DNA from: Bradyrhizobium sp. WSM1417
GTDB taxonomy: Bacteria; Pseudomonadota; Alphaproteobacteria; Rhizobiales; Xanthobacteraceae
Direction: 5' to 3'
Assembly (NCBI RefSeq): GCF_000515415.1
Contig: NZ_KI911783.1
Coordinates: 2,842,392 to 2,906,391 of the forward strand
Length of the DNA stretch: 64,000 nucleotides
Shown: positions 18,601-26,417 of the stretch, in pieces
Numbering within the stretch: the stretch's first letter is position 1
Layout: each line of letters begins with the position of its first letter
Position numbers and translations under genes: made by a program
Notes under the pieces: model-generated
The model's database searches: none
What the model was told of the DNA's origin: nothing
Seen by the model: the letters and a program-made list of their open reading frames with translations, nothing else

Positions 18601-21600
18601 ATGCGGCCGGCAATTTCTTCGACAAGGATCTCAAGGTAGCTGTTCTCGACGTGGCTGGTATCACGCTGACTGGCGACGCTGGTGCCAACGTTCTTATAGG
18701 TACAATTGAGGCCGATAGTATTTTCGGGCTTGCCGGGAATGATCGGCTACAGGGGCTTGGGGGTAACGACAGTCTGGACGGTGGGGACGGGTTTGATCGC
18801 GCAGTCTATACGGACGCGACCGGCTCGATCACCGTCAACCTCGCGGCCGGCACGGCCAGTGGAGCCGGGGTCGGCAGCGATACGCTCATCAGCATTGAAG
18901 CCGCCGTGGGCGGGGATTTTGCCGACACGTTCGATGCGACCGGCTTTACGGGATCGAGCGCACAGCCCGGTGTGGCCTTGGGCCAAAGCGCTTTTGAGGG
19001 CCGGGGCGGCGACGACGTGATCACCGGCCGCATCAACGATCTGGGTCAATCGTTGACGCGGGTTGAGTATCTCGGCGCCTCGGCTGCGGTGACGGTCGAT
19101 CTTGCCGCCCGCACCGGGCAGGGCACGGCGGCCGGCGATGTGGCCAATGTCGGCCACGACACGTTTACCAACGCCTTGCAGGGCGTGTTTGGGTCGGCCT
19201 ACGGCGATACGATCTACGGCAGCAACAACGCCAGTTTCACGTATGAGGTCTTTGAAGGCCGCGGCGGCGACGACTATATCGACGGCCGTGGCGGGTATGA
19301 CATGGTCGCCTACAATAACGACGTGACGACCACGTCGGGTATCACGATCAATCTTGCCGCTGGAACCGTTGTTGGCGATTCCACCATTGGCACGGACACG
19401 CTCCGTGACGTAGAGGCGGTGCGGGGCACCAACTTCCACGATGTCTTTGACGCGACCGGTTATGGCCTTGCCGGCGCCCTGAACGTCTCTTCGACCAACG
19501 GCACCTTCAACGATTTCGCAGGCGCCGGCGGCAACGATACGATCATCGGCAACGGCAACACGCGCCTTAATTACTCGAGCGCGCAAGCCGCCGTTACGGT
19601 TGACCTTCAGATCACCGTCGGCACGGCCCTCACAGTGGCCGGCAGTGCCACCGGCGCGACCGAGGGCACCGATACCTTCACCGGTGTCAACGCCGTTCAA
19701 GGCTCCATTTTCGCCGACACGCTGCTGGGCAGCAGTTATAACAATACGTTCACGGCCCTGGGGGGAGACGACTACATCGACGGCCGCGACGGGTTCGATA
19801 CGTCAAGTTATAACAACCTGAACACGGTGACGGGCGGGGTTGCCGTCCACATGGCGGCTGGCACGGTGATTGGCGACGCCTCGAGCGGCACCGATACGCT
19901 GCGCAATATCGAGGGGGTTCAGGGCACCGGCTATGCCGATACCTATGATGCCACCGGCTATGGACTGGCAGGCGCACTAAACGTCTCGACCAGCAACGGC
20001 AGCTTCAACCAGTTCGAGGGTCTTGGCGGCGACGACATCGTCACCGGCAACGGCAACACGCGCGTGCTTTACAGCAACGCCACCGGCGCGGTCACGATTA
20101 CGATCGGGGCGGGAGGCGCAGGTTCGGCGTCAGGCGATGCCTCGACGGGGCACGACACCTTCACTGGCGGCGTCAACAGCGCGATCGGCAGCAACTTTGC
20201 CGACAGCTATAACGCCTCGACCTTCAACAACGGCTTCAACTCGTTCCAGGGCAACGGTGGCAACGACACCATCACCGGCAACGGCTCAACCCAGGTTCAG
20301 TACAGCAATGCCACCTCCGGCGTGACGATCACGATCGGGGCCGGCGGCGCCGGTTCTGCATCTGGCGATGGCTCGGTCGGGTCGGATACCTTCGTCAGCG
20401 GCGTCAACAGCGCCGCCGGCGGCAATCTGAACGATACCTATAATGCGTCTGGTTTTGGAGCCGGATTGTACAACTCGTTCCAGGGCAATGGCGGCAACGA
20501 CACCATCACCGGCAACGGCTCGACCCAGGTTCAATACTTCAGCGCCACCTCGGGCGTGACCATCACGATCGGGGCCAGCGGCACCGGCTCTGCATCCGGC
20601 GACGGCTCGGTCGCGTCAGATACCTTCGTCAGCGGTGTCAACAGCGCAGTCGGAGGCAACCTGAACGATACCTACAATGCGTCCGGTTTTGGAGCCGGAT
20701 TGTACAATTCGTTCCAGGGCAATGGCGGCAACGACACCATCACGGGTAACGGCTCAACCCAGGTCCAGTACAATAACGCCACCTCGAGCGTGACGATCAC
20801 GATCGGAGCCGGCGGCGCCGGGTCGGCCTCGGGGAATAGCTCGGTCGGCACCGACAGCTTCAACGGCGTGAACAGCGCGCTGGGCAGCAATTTCGACGAC
20901 ATCTACAACGCATCGGCGTTCAGCGCCGGCCAGTTCAACTCGTTCTATGGCAATGGTGGCAACGATACCATCACCGGCAACGGCTCGACCCAGATTGAGT
21001 ACTTTGGCGCCAGCGCCGGCGTGAACGTCAACCTGACCACCGGAGTTGCCTCAGGCAACGCTTCGGTCGGTACCGACACGATCACCGGCGGCGTAAATGG
21101 CGTCCAGGGATCGAACTTCGCCGACACCATCACCGGCAGTTCAGGCAACGACTCCCTGTTCGGCGATGGTGGCGACGACATATTGTCCGGCGTGGGCGGC
21201 AATGACTATTTGGCTGGCGGGTTGGGTGCGGACACGTTCGTCTACTCTATCGGCGGGGCGGACTATATCGGCGACTTCAATCGCAGCGAGGGCGACCGGA
21301 TCGACCTGACCGGGGTAACGGGTGTCTTCACCCTCGCCGACATCCAGGCCCGTGCGACGCAACAGGGTTCTGATACGCTGATTAACTTCGGCGGCGGCAA
21401 CACCATAACGCTGGCCAATGTCACGGTTGGGAGCCTGGTTGCCAGCGACTTCCTCTTCAACAACAGCATCATCGGCACGTCCGCCAATGACGTGCTGGTC
21501 GGTACCAGCCAGAGCGACGGCATCTTCGGGCTTGCCGGGAATGATCGGCTACAGGGGCTTGGGGGTAACGACAGTCTGGACGGTGGGGACGGGTTTGATC

Positions 21601-24590
21601 GCGCAGTCTATACGGACGCGACCGGCTCGATCACCGTCAACCTCGCGGCCGGCACGGCCAGTGGAGCCGGGGTCGGCAGCGATACGCTCATCAGCATTGA
21701 AGCCGCCGTGGGCGGGGATTTTGCCGACACGTTCGATGCGACCGGCTTTACGGGATCGAGCGCACAGCCCGGTGTGGCCTTGGGCCAAAGCGCTTTTGAG
21801 GGCCGGGGCGGCGACGACGTGATCACCGGCCGCATCAACGATCTGGGTCAATCGTTGACGCGGGTTGAGTATCTCGGCGCCTTGGCTGCGGTGACGGTCG
21901 ATCTTGCCGCCTGCACAGGGCAGGGCACGGTGGCCGGCGATGCGGCCAATGTCGGCCACGACACGTTCACCAATGCCCTGCAGGGCGTGTATGGGTCGGC
22001 CTACGGCGATACGATCTACGGCAGCAACAACGCCAGTTTCACCTATGAGGTCTTTGAAGGCCGCGGCGGCGACGACTATATCGACGGCCGTGGTGGGTAT
22101 GACATGGTCGCCTACAATAACGACGTGACGACCACGTCGAGCGTCACAATCCATCTTGCCGCCGGAACCGTTGTTGGCGATTCCACCATTGGCACGGACA
22201 CGCTTCGTGACGTGGAGGCGGTGCGGGGCACCAACTTCGACGATACCTTCGACGCGACCGGGTATGGCCTAGCCGGCGCCCTGAACGTCTCTTCGACGAA
22301 CGGCAACTTCAACGACTTCGCAGGCGCCGGCGGCAACGACACCATCATCGGCAACGGCAACACGCGCCTCAATTACTCGATCGCGCAGGCCGCCGTTACG
22401 GTCGACCTCCAGATCACCGTCGGCACGTCCATCACGGTGGCCGGCAGTGCCACGGGCGCGACCGAGGGCACCGATACCTTCACCGGCGTCAACGCCGTCC
22501 AAGCCTCGGTCTTCGCCGACACGCTGCTGGGCAGCAGTTACAACAATACGTTCACGGGCCTGGGGGGAGACGATTACATCGACGGCCGCGGCGGGTTCGA
22601 TACGGCAAGTTACAACAACCTGAACACGGTCACGGGCGGGGTTGCCGTTAACATGTCGGCTGGCACAGTAACGGGCGATGCCTCGAGCGGCGCCGATACG
22701 CTGCGCAACATCGAGGGTGTTCAGGGCACCGGCTATGTCGATACCTATGATGCCACCAGCTATGGACTGGCGGGCGCGCTGAACGTCTCGACAAGCAATG
22801 GCAACTTCAACCAGTTCGAGGGCCTCGGCGGCGATGACATCATCACCGGTAACGGCAATACGCGCGTGCTTTACAGCAATGCCACCGGCCCGGTCACGAT
22901 TACGATCGGGGCGGGCGGCACCGGTTCGGCATTGGGCGATGCCTCGACCGGCCACGACAGCTTCACCGGCGGGGTCAACGCGGCGATCGGCAGCAACTTT
23001 GCCGACAGCTATAACGCCTCGACCTTCAATAACGGCTTCAACTCGTTCCAGGGCAACAGCGGAAACGACACCATCACCGGAAACGGCTCGACCCAGGTTC
23101 AGTACAGCAACGCCACCTCGGGCGTGACGATCGATCTGATCGCGGGTACGGCCGTCGGCAACAGCTCGGTGGGAACGGACACTATCACGGGCGGCGTCAA
23201 CTCCGTCCTCGGATCCAACTTCAACGATGTGATTTCTGGGACTAACAATGCGACCGTCACGGACGTCTATTTCGGCGGCGGTGGTAACGATACAATCGAT
23301 GGTCGTGGCGGCTACGATCTCGCAAACTACAACGACAGCAGCGTCTCCGCGGGTATCAATGTCAATCTTGCAGCTGGAACCGTTGTGGGCGACGCCTCAA
23401 CGGGGACTGACATATTGCACGGCGTCGAGCTCATTCGAGGCACCAGGTTTGCAGACTCGTATGATGCCACCGGCTTCAATGGCAGCAGCACGAACGCCGG
23501 TTCCTATGATGCCTTCAATACCTTCGAAGGCATGGCGGGCAACGACACCGTGACAGGAAACGGGGACACCCGTGTTGATTACTCGCATGCACTCGCCGCG
23601 GTTACTGTTGATCTAGCTGCTGGAACGGGACAAAGCGCCGCCGCAGGTGATCTAGCAGGTGTCGGTTTCGATACCTTCACGAGCGGTGTAAACTCCATAC
23701 GCGGTTCAGATTTTGACGACGCACTCCGTGGTAGCAATAATGCCACTGGTGCGGAGGAATTTATTGGGGGCGCAGGCAACGACACCATCGACGGACGTGG
23801 CGGATTTGATCGCGCCATGTTTTCGGCATCGTCCAGTGATACGACCACCGGAGGAATTGTCGTTGATCTTGCAGCGGGCACGGTCGCCGGCGACGCCTCG
23901 ATCGGCAACGATACATTGAAATCGATCGAATCGATCCGCGGGACCAACTTCGCTGACACATTCAATGCAAGCGGGTTCAGCGGTTCGAGCGTGAACGCCG
24001 GCAGCAATGGCACGCTAAACGAATTCGAGGGGGAAGCCGGCAATGACACCATCGCGGGAAACGGCAACACGCGAATAGCGTTCTATCACGCTGCCAGCGG
24101 CGTAAACGTAGACCTCAGCACTGGAATCTCCACGAGCCTCACAAATGGGGACGCCGCACATGTTGGAGCCGACACATTCACTGGGGTTGCTGCTGTGCGC
24201 GGCTCAGAGTTTGGCGATCAGATCACCGGCAAGTCGGGAAGTATAACGTTGGACGGCCGCGGAGGCGACGATATCCTCATTGCAAATGGAGGAGCGAACA
24301 CACTTATCGGGGGAGCGGGCAACGATCAATTTAAGTTCAAAGCAGCTCTTGCGAATGGTGCCACAATCTCTGACTTTGCCGGCAATGGCGCCGCAGCTGG
24401 AGACTCTATCGAGTTTGAGAGTTTTGGCACGGCGGCGCAAGGTGCGACATTTACCTTCTTAAGCGCCGCCGGTGCTGATTCTATTTGGCAAATCCACTCC
24501 GGCTTGGACGGTCACAACGAACTAATTACGCTGAAGGGCATCGCTACGTCCGGTGGTGTTCATAGTAGCGATTATTTGTTCGTTACGTAG
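12615..24590 (+). CDS. Giant FecR-PD40-Ig-cadherin-RTX surface protein
   Basis: A 3991-residue acidic protein, probably secreted by a type I system and acting as an adhesin. Order: residues 1-110, a lead with no Sec signal peptide; 111-244, a FecR-like domain (GSASIVRNG, GDVIYQNDVV, VASIGIRGTA); about 420-740, PD40/TolB-like propeller repeats (ISSDGRYILYE, LSADGRLIAYQ, LSPDGNFIVFT); about 745-940, VCBS/cadherin-like; about 945-1918, Ig-like modules; 1920-2010, a cadherin domain (SVAENSTTGTVVGSL); from about 2040, RTX-type Ca-binding repeats (GLAGNDRLQGLGGNDSLDGG). The last 90 residues (TISDFAGNG...HSSDYLFVT) fit an uncleaved T1SS signal. The start is GTG at 12615 with only a GGGG box. No T1SS genes are in the window. 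Long internal DNA repeats could be collapsed or expanded in assembly. Confidence 0.93.
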   Translation: MNYSGKFSSNALHGDAAHLAFDGAETTTVKAVQVLDAHLLFSGEYQRLGSDLIISDPSSRVVITDYFKGNGHARPLLVSQDGAPLGSAIVDALTGYTTYAQADPQSTAGKVVGHVVKMTGSASIVRNGVTIIANTGDVIYQNDVVQTGSNSTIGLVLDDGSTFNLSANARFLLGDLTYDPGSTSNSAFLTLIQGAASFVAGQVAKTGDMRVATPVASIGIRGTAVNLEISSADGKTVSISVIDQRDNSVHAVEVFNNAGVLIGTVTSNGTSLTLTPTATFEVIAQQVDKTADQVAREFNAFQQVLSTYDAAKQILPNLPEHTDNGDHQNDNNASPNSTKFAGSPPLNPPGTEYHSPAGTNTTHTASGETPVTTVQVTIGTLTPAEKSTTSGVDVAPSVIQVKLTSLPFVITPPYVNVIASGPGHHSGPVMSANGDVVYDPDGAIYFYDRAANSTTTIASPAGGWIYGSPTISSDGRYILYEGSNGSRSYVFVYGTDPSDSTHYHVQTQIALGQAPAVSGDGSTILARQADGDIAIYGLQGNLKGTITAAAVGSSGAVWTPAISADGHLIVFWNSDSNAIGGSGHLFCFDLSTGEFSHLADTSVGAGASLPTLSADGRLIAYQSVDATGHSEIYLYDLESNAVLFHTADASSSFNPVLSPDGNFIVFTSDAKLSAADNNAVADVYIVDVTSPADPVYKLVSEGVGVTSKGGVAISAGGQYVAFAGDSGIFLADPTLRHSAVITETINSSSVLQASGLIPITGTYADVVISTADQFGNADPNFTAKFDAVGNISWAFSEEKSHFDALPYGRDATQKFVITLSADDGVVTIPVYVTVHNGVQPNINVVDFKPVATPVTLQDGQQDASYTVTSAALLKGVVDVDGPSLSISYLSIRDGGGSLDQVDNQTWRYTPDPGFSGRVIFNYDVTDSIKSAASIASLDIALPLSLVSIAPDTELNGDFVTSSQNLTVLGTNGAIFFGERIQISSDGGVNWSDVAQTTASTWSFVDPLPHGTSFTYDVRVLDSADVVINSTSRVVTIDTIAPIEALAITAITQDTGTAGDFITSDTSLTVSGSNGALASGEKIQVSSDGGVTWADVTQSTATSWSYLDPATHATSFSYQTRIVDTAGNVGTTASQAVTIDTSAPTITISNAGGSTNQANQTITGTVDVADAGATVTVYDGITPVKTAIVQGDGSWSALVTLGNGSNSLTAKVSDVAGNTTTSNAVVYTLSTTGPAVTEHLTSDTGSSALDQITSNPALSGTGLANTTVHFTIDGTLIATTSLADGSGNWSFTPSGLADGLHTIVASQTDTFGNTGSASLTLTLDTTAPTEALAITAINQDTGTAGDFITSDTSLTVSGSNGALASGEKIQVSSDGGVTWADVTQSTATSWSYLDPATHATSFSYQTRIVDTAGNVGTTASQAVTIDTSAPSEALAITAINQDTGTAGDFITSDTSLTVSGSNGALASGEKIQVSSDGGVTWADVTQSTATSWSYLDPATHATSFSYQTRIVDTAGNVGTTASQAVTIDTSAPSITISNAGGSTNQANQTITGTVDVADAGATVTVYDGITPVKTAIVQGDGSWSALVTLGNGSNSLTAKVSDVAGNTTTSNAVVYTLSTTGPAVTEHLTSDTGSSALDQITSNPALSGTGLANTTVHFTIDGTPVGATTVADALGNWSLTPTGLANGQHTIVASQTDTFGNTGSASLTLTLDTTAPTEALAITAITQDTGTAGDFITSDTSLTVSGSNGALASGEKIQVSSDGGVTWADVTQSTATSWSYLDPATHATSFSYQTRIIDTAGNVGTTASQAVTIDINAPSAPVISTVTDDVSPLTGSVAENGFSNDPTLTVAGTAEAGSTVTLYDTDGATVLGTGIAVGGSYSIATASLSQGSHTLTAKATDVAGNTGVASSAFHVTVDTLAPADIILSNASVAENSTTGTVVGSLSEIDPGGTGTAIFSLLDNAGGLFAISNGNLLVAGILDYETAQSHQVTVRVTDAAGNFFDKDLKVAVLDVAGITLTGDAGANVLIGTIEADSIFGLAGNDRLQGLGGNDSLDGGDGFDRAVYTDATGSITVNLAAGTASGAGVGSDTLISIEAAVGGDFADTFDATGFTGSSAQPGVALGQSAFEGRGGDDVITGRINDLGQSLTRVEYLGASAAVTVDLAARTGQGTAAGDVANVGHDTFTNALQGVFGSAYGDTIYGSNNASFTYEVFEGRGGDDYIDGRGGYDMVAYNNDVTTTSGITINLAAGTVVGDSTIGTDTLRDVEAVRGTNFHDVFDATGYGLAGALNVSSTNGTFNDFAGAGGNDTIIGNGNTRLNYSSAQAAVTVDLQITVGTALTVAGSATGATEGTDTFTGVNAVQGSIFADTLLGSSYNNTFTALGGDDYIDGRDGFDTSSYNNLNTVTGGVAVHMAAGTVIGDASSGTDTLRNIEGVQGTGYADTYDATGYGLAGALNVSTSNGSFNQFEGLGGDDIVTGNGNTRVLYSNATGAVTITIGAGGAGSASGDASTGHDTFTGGVNSAIGSNFADSYNASTFNNGFNSFQGNGGNDTITGNGSTQVQYSNATSGVTITIGAGGAGSASGDGSVGSDTFVSGVNSAAGGNLNDTYNASGFGAGLYNSFQGNGGNDTITGNGSTQVQYFSATSGVTITIGASGTGSASGDGSVASDTFVSGVNSAVGGNLNDTYNASGFGAGLYNSFQGNGGNDTITGNGSTQVQYNNATSSVTITIGAGGAGSASGNSSVGTDSFNGVNSALGSNFDDIYNASAFSAGQFNSFYGNGGNDTITGNGSTQIEYFGASAGVNVNLTTGVASGNASVGTDTITGGVNGVQGSNFADTITGSSGNDSLFGDGGDDILSGVGGNDYLAGGLGADTFVYSIGGADYIGDFNRSEGDRIDLTGVTGVFTLADIQARATQQGSDTLINFGGGNTITLANVTVGSLVASDFLFNNSIIGTSANDVLVGTSQSDGIFGLAGNDRLQGLGGNDSLDGGDGFDRAVYTDATGSITVNLAAGTASGAGVGSDTLISIEAAVGGDFADTFDATGFTGSSAQPGVALGQSAFEGRGGDDVITGRINDLGQSLTRVEYLGALAAVTVDLAACTGQGTVAGDAANVGHDTFTNALQGVYGSAYGDTIYGSNNASFTYEVFEGRGGDDYIDGRGGYDMVAYNNDVTTTSSVTIHLAAGTVVGDSTIGTDTLRDVEAVRGTNFDDTFDATGYGLAGALNVSSTNGNFNDFAGAGGNDTIIGNGNTRLNYSIAQAAVTVDLQITVGTSITVAGSATGATEGTDTFTGVNAVQASVFADTLLGSSYNNTFTGLGGDDYIDGRGGFDTASYNNLNTVTGGVAVNMSAGTVTGDASSGADTLRNIEGVQGTGYVDTYDATSYGLAGALNVSTSNGNFNQFEGLGGDDIITGNGNTRVLYSNATGPVTITIGAGGTGSALGDASTGHDSFTGGVNAAIGSNFADSYNASTFNNGFNSFQGNSGNDTITGNGSTQVQYSNATSGVTIDLIAGTAVGNSSVGTDTITGGVNSVLGSNFNDVISGTNNATVTDVYFGGGGNDTIDGRGGYDLANYNDSSVSAGINVNLAAGTVVGDASTGTDILHGVELIRGTRFADSYDATGFNGSSTNAGSYDAFNTFEGMAGNDTVTGNGDTRVDYSHALAAVTVDLAAGTGQSAAAGDLAGVGFDTFTSGVNSIRGSDFDDALRGSNNATGAEEFIGGAGNDTIDGRGGFDRAMFSASSSDTTTGGIVVDLAAGTVAGDASIGNDTLKSIESIRGTNFADTFNASGFSGSSVNAGSNGTLNEFEGEAGNDTIAGNGNTRIAFYHAASGVNVDLSTGISTSLTNGDAAHVGADTFTGVAAVRGSEFGDQITGKSGSITLDGRGGDDILIANGGANTLIGGAGNDQFKFKAALANGATISDFAGNGAAAGDSIEFESFGTAAQGATFTFLSAAGADSIWQIHSGLDGHNELITLKGIATSGGVHSSDYLFVT
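15747..18053 (+). repeat. Near-identical Ig-like module array
   Basis: Three module types are arranged A-B-C-A-A-B-C-A inside the giant gene. A (about 306 bp, EALAITAI...TIDTSAP) starts near 15747, 16600, 16906 and 17764; B (ITISNAGGSTNQANQTITGT) near 16047 and 17208; C (AVTEHLTSDTGSSALDQITS) near 16314 and 17476. Copies differ by only a few bases. A diverged A copy precedes the array at about 15450-15745. Confidence 0.9.
18724..20326 (+). repeat. Long RTX direct repeat, copy 1
   Basis: Repeated at 21526-23128, an offset of 2802 bases. The first 355 bases or so are identical; similarity then falls gradually. Confidence 0.9.
20239..21000 (+). repeat. Tandem RTX unit, about 237 bp
   Basis: The segment beginning AACTCGTTCCAGGGCAA and coding for GNGGNDTITGNGSTQVQY starts near 20239, 20475, 20711 and 20937. 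Each unit encodes about 79 residues. Confidence 0.85.
21526..23128 (+). repeat. Long RTX direct repeat, copy 2
   Basis: Second copy of 18724-20326. It follows a stretch (about 21150-21470) that resembles the end of an RTX protein (DFNRSEGDRIDLTG, then SLVASDFLF). Confidence 0.9.
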
Positions 24591-24665
24591 ATTTGGGCGC
24601 ATTGATACGATGGTGGCTCTGATGCTGAGTCGAACCTACAGGAGAGTCGAAGAGGTTGAGAGGTC

Positions 24666-24902
24666 ATGCCACTGAGTAGTCGCATTTCGAGGTCCGTAGC
24701 TGAGCAGAGTGCAGTGGCTGTGAGACTGGAGAAGGGCACTCGCATAGCTGTGGCCCAATCAGCTGGCCCCAGGCTCGCCGGGAAGCGGGGGGTTGTCGTC
24801 GGAAATGGCGCGACCATAAACCAACTCAGGGTTCAGCTGGACAGTTCCAAGCACTGCATAACTCTTCACGTGCGTTTCCTGGGCCGGGAAGCTGAGCCTT
24901 AG
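24666..24902 (+). CDS. Small KOW-like hypothetical protein
   Basis: A 78-residue basic protein. After a charged N-terminus (MPLSSRISRSVAEQSAVAVR) comes LEKGTRIAVA, RLAGKRGVVVGNG and LRVQLDSSK, the pattern of a small beta-barrel of KOW/SH3 type (a KG.R..V, then GK.G.VVG turn). Similar short proteins occur in Bradyrhizobium. A GAGAGG box lies just before the ATG. It is downstream of the giant gene by 75 bases on the same strand and might be in its transcript. Nucleic-acid binding is possible but is not shown. Confidence 0.55.
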   Translation: MPLSSRISRSVAEQSAVAVRLEKGTRIAVAQSAGPRLAGKRGVVVGNGATINQLRVQLDSSKHCITLHVRFLGREAEP

Positions 24903-24910
24903 CTGACGGG

Positions 24911-25009
24911 GTGCCAAAATTTTATGAATTGGAGAAAGCGACCGTGACTCCTGATGAGCTAACCAAAGAGGAGCGTGGGCAGCTTGTCGAGAAGCGACGC
25001 ACGGCATGA
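24911..25009 (+). CDS. 32-residue acidic microprotein, weak
   Basis: GTG-initiated frame MPKFYELEKATVTPDELTKE, then ERGQLVEKRRTA. The peptide is fully charged and helical with no membrane segment. It begins 8 bases after the previous stop with a GACGGGG box before it, so translation as part of the same transcript is possible. Short length makes chance likely. Confidence 0.35.
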   Translation: MPKFYELEKATVTPDELTKEERGQLVEKRRTA

Positions 25010-25167
25010 CAGCGACGTCGTGGGTCGTTGTTCACGCGCCTGCATCGCCACCGGCGGGCTTTTGCTTCGTGCAAACGCCCGCGGGCTAAGTTGGTCTGTA
25101 ATAGGTTAACGCAGCTACACCCATTGGGAAGTAGCGATTTTGAAAAAGGAAAATTGGAGCAGCTAAT

Positions 25168-25266
25168 ATGTCAATCGTAAGGGCTACTGCTTTGTTTGTG
25201 ATTGTCGCATTAGGCGGCGCGGGGAGCTTGGGGCTGGCAACCAAACGATGCCGTGTTTGCCCGTAG
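25168..25266 (+). CDS. Short signal-peptide-like frame, weak
   Basis: A 32-residue frame, MSIVRATALFVIVALGGAGS followed by LGLATKRCRVCP. A GGAG box 8 bases before the ATG supports a real start. The first 25 residues form a signal peptide or lipoprotein-type leader, but there is little mature protein. The next frame continues with protein-like sequence (WQPNDAVFARSAPSSPRTSL), so this may be a secreted protein broken by a frameshift near 25240. Confidence 0.35.
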   Translation: MSIVRATALFVIVALGGAGSLGLATKRCRVCP

Positions 25267-25267
25267 C

Positions 25268-25560
25268 GCTCCGAGCTCACCGCGAACATCGTTGAAGCGC
25301 CGGCCTAACGGGATAAAGGTAGTTTATGCGGCTCGCTGTCATAATCATACTCGCCACCGTGCTCGCCACTTGTTCGCGCGAAGATGACGTAACCGGTTCG
25401 ACAAATGCTTGCGCCGCAAAGTTATACTCCGTGTTCGACCCTAAAAGGTTTGATCAATGCGTCAACACCTGCATCAAGTGCGACCACGGTGTGATGACAA
25501 CGTGCTCGACGTCTTGCCGTTTGAAGGGCGCCCGCTAGAAACTCTCGTTCGTCTTGTGGA
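25268..25560. repeat. Diverged segmental repeat, copy 2 (lipoprotein locus)
   Basis: Partner of 9290-9580. This copy keeps an intact lipoprotein gene. Confidence 0.7.
25326..25538 (+). CDS. Small Cys-rich lipoprotein
   Basis: A 70-residue protein with a lipoprotein-type leader: MRLAVIIILATVLATCSRED, with Cys16 in LATC as the likely lipidated residue. The mature part has seven further Cys, clustered as NACAAKLY and then RFDQCVNTCIKCDHGVMTTC, STSC. The spacing suggests disulfides or metal binding in the periplasm. AAGG lies 7 bases before the ATG. A decayed paralogue sits at 9349-9546. I cannot assign a family; entericidin-like proteins are much shorter and lack this Cys pattern. Confidence 0.65.
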   Translation: MRLAVIIILATVLATCSREDDVTGSTNACAAKLYSVFDPKRFDQCVNTCIKCDHGVMTTCSTSCRLKGAR

Positions 25561-25674
25561 GGAAATCGCGAACGCCATGAGCTGATCGACGCAACGCTAA
25601 TGGTTGCAGCGGGTTCGTTTCAGGCGCTCCAAGGGCGGCCGCTTCATTGATAGTAAGTCGACCTTGTACCACCT

Positions 25675-25880
25675 TTACCAGATCAGCCCTGTAGCCCTAG
25701 CCTTGAGCCCGAGTTGGATCAGCCGTCGAAAGGCTTCTGAGCGGGTTGTCCTTTCAGTGATTGAGTAGACGTCAACCGCGTCGACCATGTCCTGAGGCAA
25801 CTGCAGCTGGACACTGGTGCCCCATCGCCCACCAGAGGCCGCTGGCGTCTTTTTGGTGCTACCTTAATTGCCTTCTTCAT
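25675..25880 (-). pseudogene. Ribbon-helix-helix protein, one frameshift
   Basis: From ATG at 25880 the frame starts MKKAIKVAPK; one base is missing in an A-run and the next frame gives KTPAASGGRWGTSVQLQLPQ, DMVDAVDVYSITERTTRSEA and FRRLIQLGLKARA. The second part is a ribbon-helix-helix (CopG/MetJ-type) fold: a beta strand VQLQLPQ followed by DMVDAVD and the conserved TRSEAFRRLIQ helix. Such proteins are usually small repressors or antitoxins. No toxin partner is next to it. The break is in a homopolymer (AAAAA), so a sequencing error is a real alternative. Confidence 0.65.
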
Positions 25881-26012
25881 GATTGTGGGGCCACCTTAAA
25901 AATCAGACCGACGGGAAGATGACAGCTTCCGCGTCTGGCCTAAGGTACGACACACAAAACTAGTGAGGTCTGATCGAAGTTGAAGATGCTGTCCGCAGCG
26001 GCACAGTAGGCA

Positions 26013-26318
26013 TCAATGGAGGTCTTGATCCAGGTCCCGTAGCAATCGATTGAGAAAATCGCTGGCGTGATCATATTGCGCACTGCCGTTCACAATCTGA
26101 TGTGCGAGCGGCGATAGAGTGTTGCCGGCGGCCTCTGAGCCGATCAGTCTCGCGCGGGTCGACCACTTTTCCAATAGATCGTCCGGGATATCATCGCTCG
26201 ATCCGAACAATCTCAGCAACCGGTCTTCAGCTATGCCATTGCAATCGTGATGAGCCTTGGCCGCATAAAGGGCAAACAATCCACGGAAGGCATCACGGGA
26301 AACGGAGGGCTTTCCCAT
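26013..26318 (-). CDS. Conserved hypothetical protein, paralogue of 35727-36036
   Basis: A 101-residue soluble protein starting MGKPSVSRDAFRGLFALYAA and ending QYDHASDFLNRLLRDLDQ. It is mostly helical with His and Asp clusters (KAHHDCNG, GSSDDIPDDLLEKW). A GGGA box lies about 10 bases before the ATG. A clearly related gene at 35727-36036 is broken, so this is the surviving copy. No known domain recognised. It lies upstream in orientation of nothing on the same strand for 300 bases and is followed by a broken RHH gene. Confidence 0.6.
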   Translation of the reverse strand: MGKPSVSRDAFRGLFALYAAKAHHDCNGIAEDRLLRLFGSSDDIPDDLLEKWSTRARLIGSEAAGNTLSPLAHQIVNGSAQYDHASDFLNRLLRDLDQDLH

Positions 26319-26417
26319 CGCAAATGATCCCGTAAACAGTCGTCAATGGGAGCAAGTCTGAAGCGTCCTGCGGGAAAAGCCAGCAAAAAAACGGGTTGCG
26401 TCGCATCATAAACAAAG

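Noticed and set aside
18747..19700. 317-codon minus-strand open frame
   Set aside because: Antisense to the RTX repeats, with a near-identical counterpart at 21549-22154; a repeat artefact.
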